From the NCBI GenBank assembly GCA_013044425.1, contig JABEUK010000050.1, positions 1 through 5,472 of the forward strand: a DNA stretch of 5,472 nt. Direction: 5' to 3'. The DNA is from Thermoplasmata archaeon (GTDB lineage Archaea > Thermoplasmatota > Thermoplasmata > Lutacidiplasmatales > UBA184). The first letter of the stretch is position 1. Each line of letters begins with the position of its first letter. The translations under genes and the position numbers were made by a program. Shown one piece after another: positions 5,323-5,472 of the stretch. The notes beneath the pieces were generated by a model, which had not been told where the DNA came from, searched no databases, and worked only from the letters and a program-made list of their open reading frames with translations.

Positions 5323-5472
5323 ACCCGAGTTGAACGTAAGCTGCCCCATCGCCCACGCGCGTCCTGCCTGCGGGCTCGCGGTTGCGTCGGGGCTCGCGTG
5401 CGCGCGGTCTCGCGTCGCGGTGTCATCGCGCGCCGGTTCCTTATCGGTCTGGAACTCGGGGAGTTCCTTCGC
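5125..5472 (-). CDS. Gene X copy 3, C-terminal part of an unrecognised protein, open to the window edge
   Basis: The minus-strand frame is open from the window edge (5472) to the TGA at 5127-5125, giving 115 residues. No start codon is required inside the window, so the true start lies beyond it. An internal ATG at 5349 is possible, but conservation with copy 2 extends upstream of it (W-A-x-G-Q-L), which argues against it as the start. The first 35 residues or so (KELPEFQTDKEPARDDTATR and on) are charged and Ala/Pro/Ser-rich, probably a disordered linker. The last 80 or so residues are a compact conserved domain: WAMGQLTFNSGQFESV, then GYADYAHDGE, LRSRVHEVVLAEVERQVRA and LRALHERLGDRG-like helices (here VRALHERLGDRG). 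I do not recognise the family. The HicB-like gene follows after 33 nt, as after copy 1, making gene X its likely functional or regulatory partner. Confidence 0.65.
   Translation of the reverse strand, partial: AKELPEFQTDKEPARDDTATRDRAHASPDATASPQAGRAWAMGQLTFNSGQFESVRFGYADYAHDGESEAQLRSRVHEVVLAEVERQVRAVRALHERLGDRGLGAAFVRPSVARS

Noticed and set aside
4672..5472. A plus-strand frame from the ATG at 4672 stays open for 267 codons to the window edge.
   Set aside because: It is exactly in register and antisense to the HicB-like gene and gene X copy 3. In that register a stop would need TTA, CTA or TCA codons in the real genes, which are rare at this GC content. The product has no recognisable domain, and the equivalent stretch opposite HicB-like copy 1 is merely its mirror image.

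Overview
The window is GC-rich (about 60-65% by eye) and almost entirely minus-strand. It reads as an accessory, defence-flavoured region. The likely host is a high-GC archaeon, possibly of the Thermoplasmatota type, but a bacterium is not excluded. The archaeal guess is inference: first genes of transcription units (abiEi, the plus-strand membrane gene, the left-edge gene) lack a Shine-Dalgarno sequence, and two have an AT-rich TATA-like box about 30-35 nt before the start codon. Internal genes (abiEii and both HicB-like genes) have good Shine-Dalgarno sequences.

Layout, left to right. Bases 1-165 hold the N-terminal part of a small zinc-ribbon protein that runs off the left edge on the minus strand. 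Bases 166-397 are a spacer in which I see no gene. From 2135 down to 398, reading leftwards, lie a 5'-truncated fragment of an unrecognised gene (here 'gene X', copy 1), a HicB-like gene, a DinB/YfiT-like metal-binding four-helix protein and a DUF2293 protein. The last two overlap by ATGA. A single plus-strand gene (2218-2748) encodes a protein with one N-terminal membrane helix. It is followed convergently by a second gene X fragment (2777-3061). Next comes a complete AbiE-type (type IV) toxin-antitoxin operon: abiEi (4617-3973) and abiEii (3976-3062), overlapping by GTGA. A 37-bp interrupted palindrome covers the abiEi start codon and the likely promoter. Bases 4653-4851 are a spacer with one short GC palindrome. 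The right end repeats the HicB-like gene (5091-4852) preceded by gene X copy 3 (5472-5125), which is open to the window edge.

How the parts relate. The gene X/HicB-like unit occurs in two recognisable copies about 3.2 kb apart (roughly 1670-2120 and 4871-5322). They share the order, the 32-33 nt spacing and even much of the spacer sequence. A third copy of gene X alone lies at 2777-3061. The abiE operon and the plus-strand membrane gene sit between these copies, which suggests that repeat-mediated duplication or insertion built the region. No hicA-like toxin gene is visible, so the HicB-like proteins are orphans or use another partner, for which gene X is the only recurrent candidate. The third gene X copy is in the same frame as abiEii, immediately after its TGA, and has no start codon of its own.
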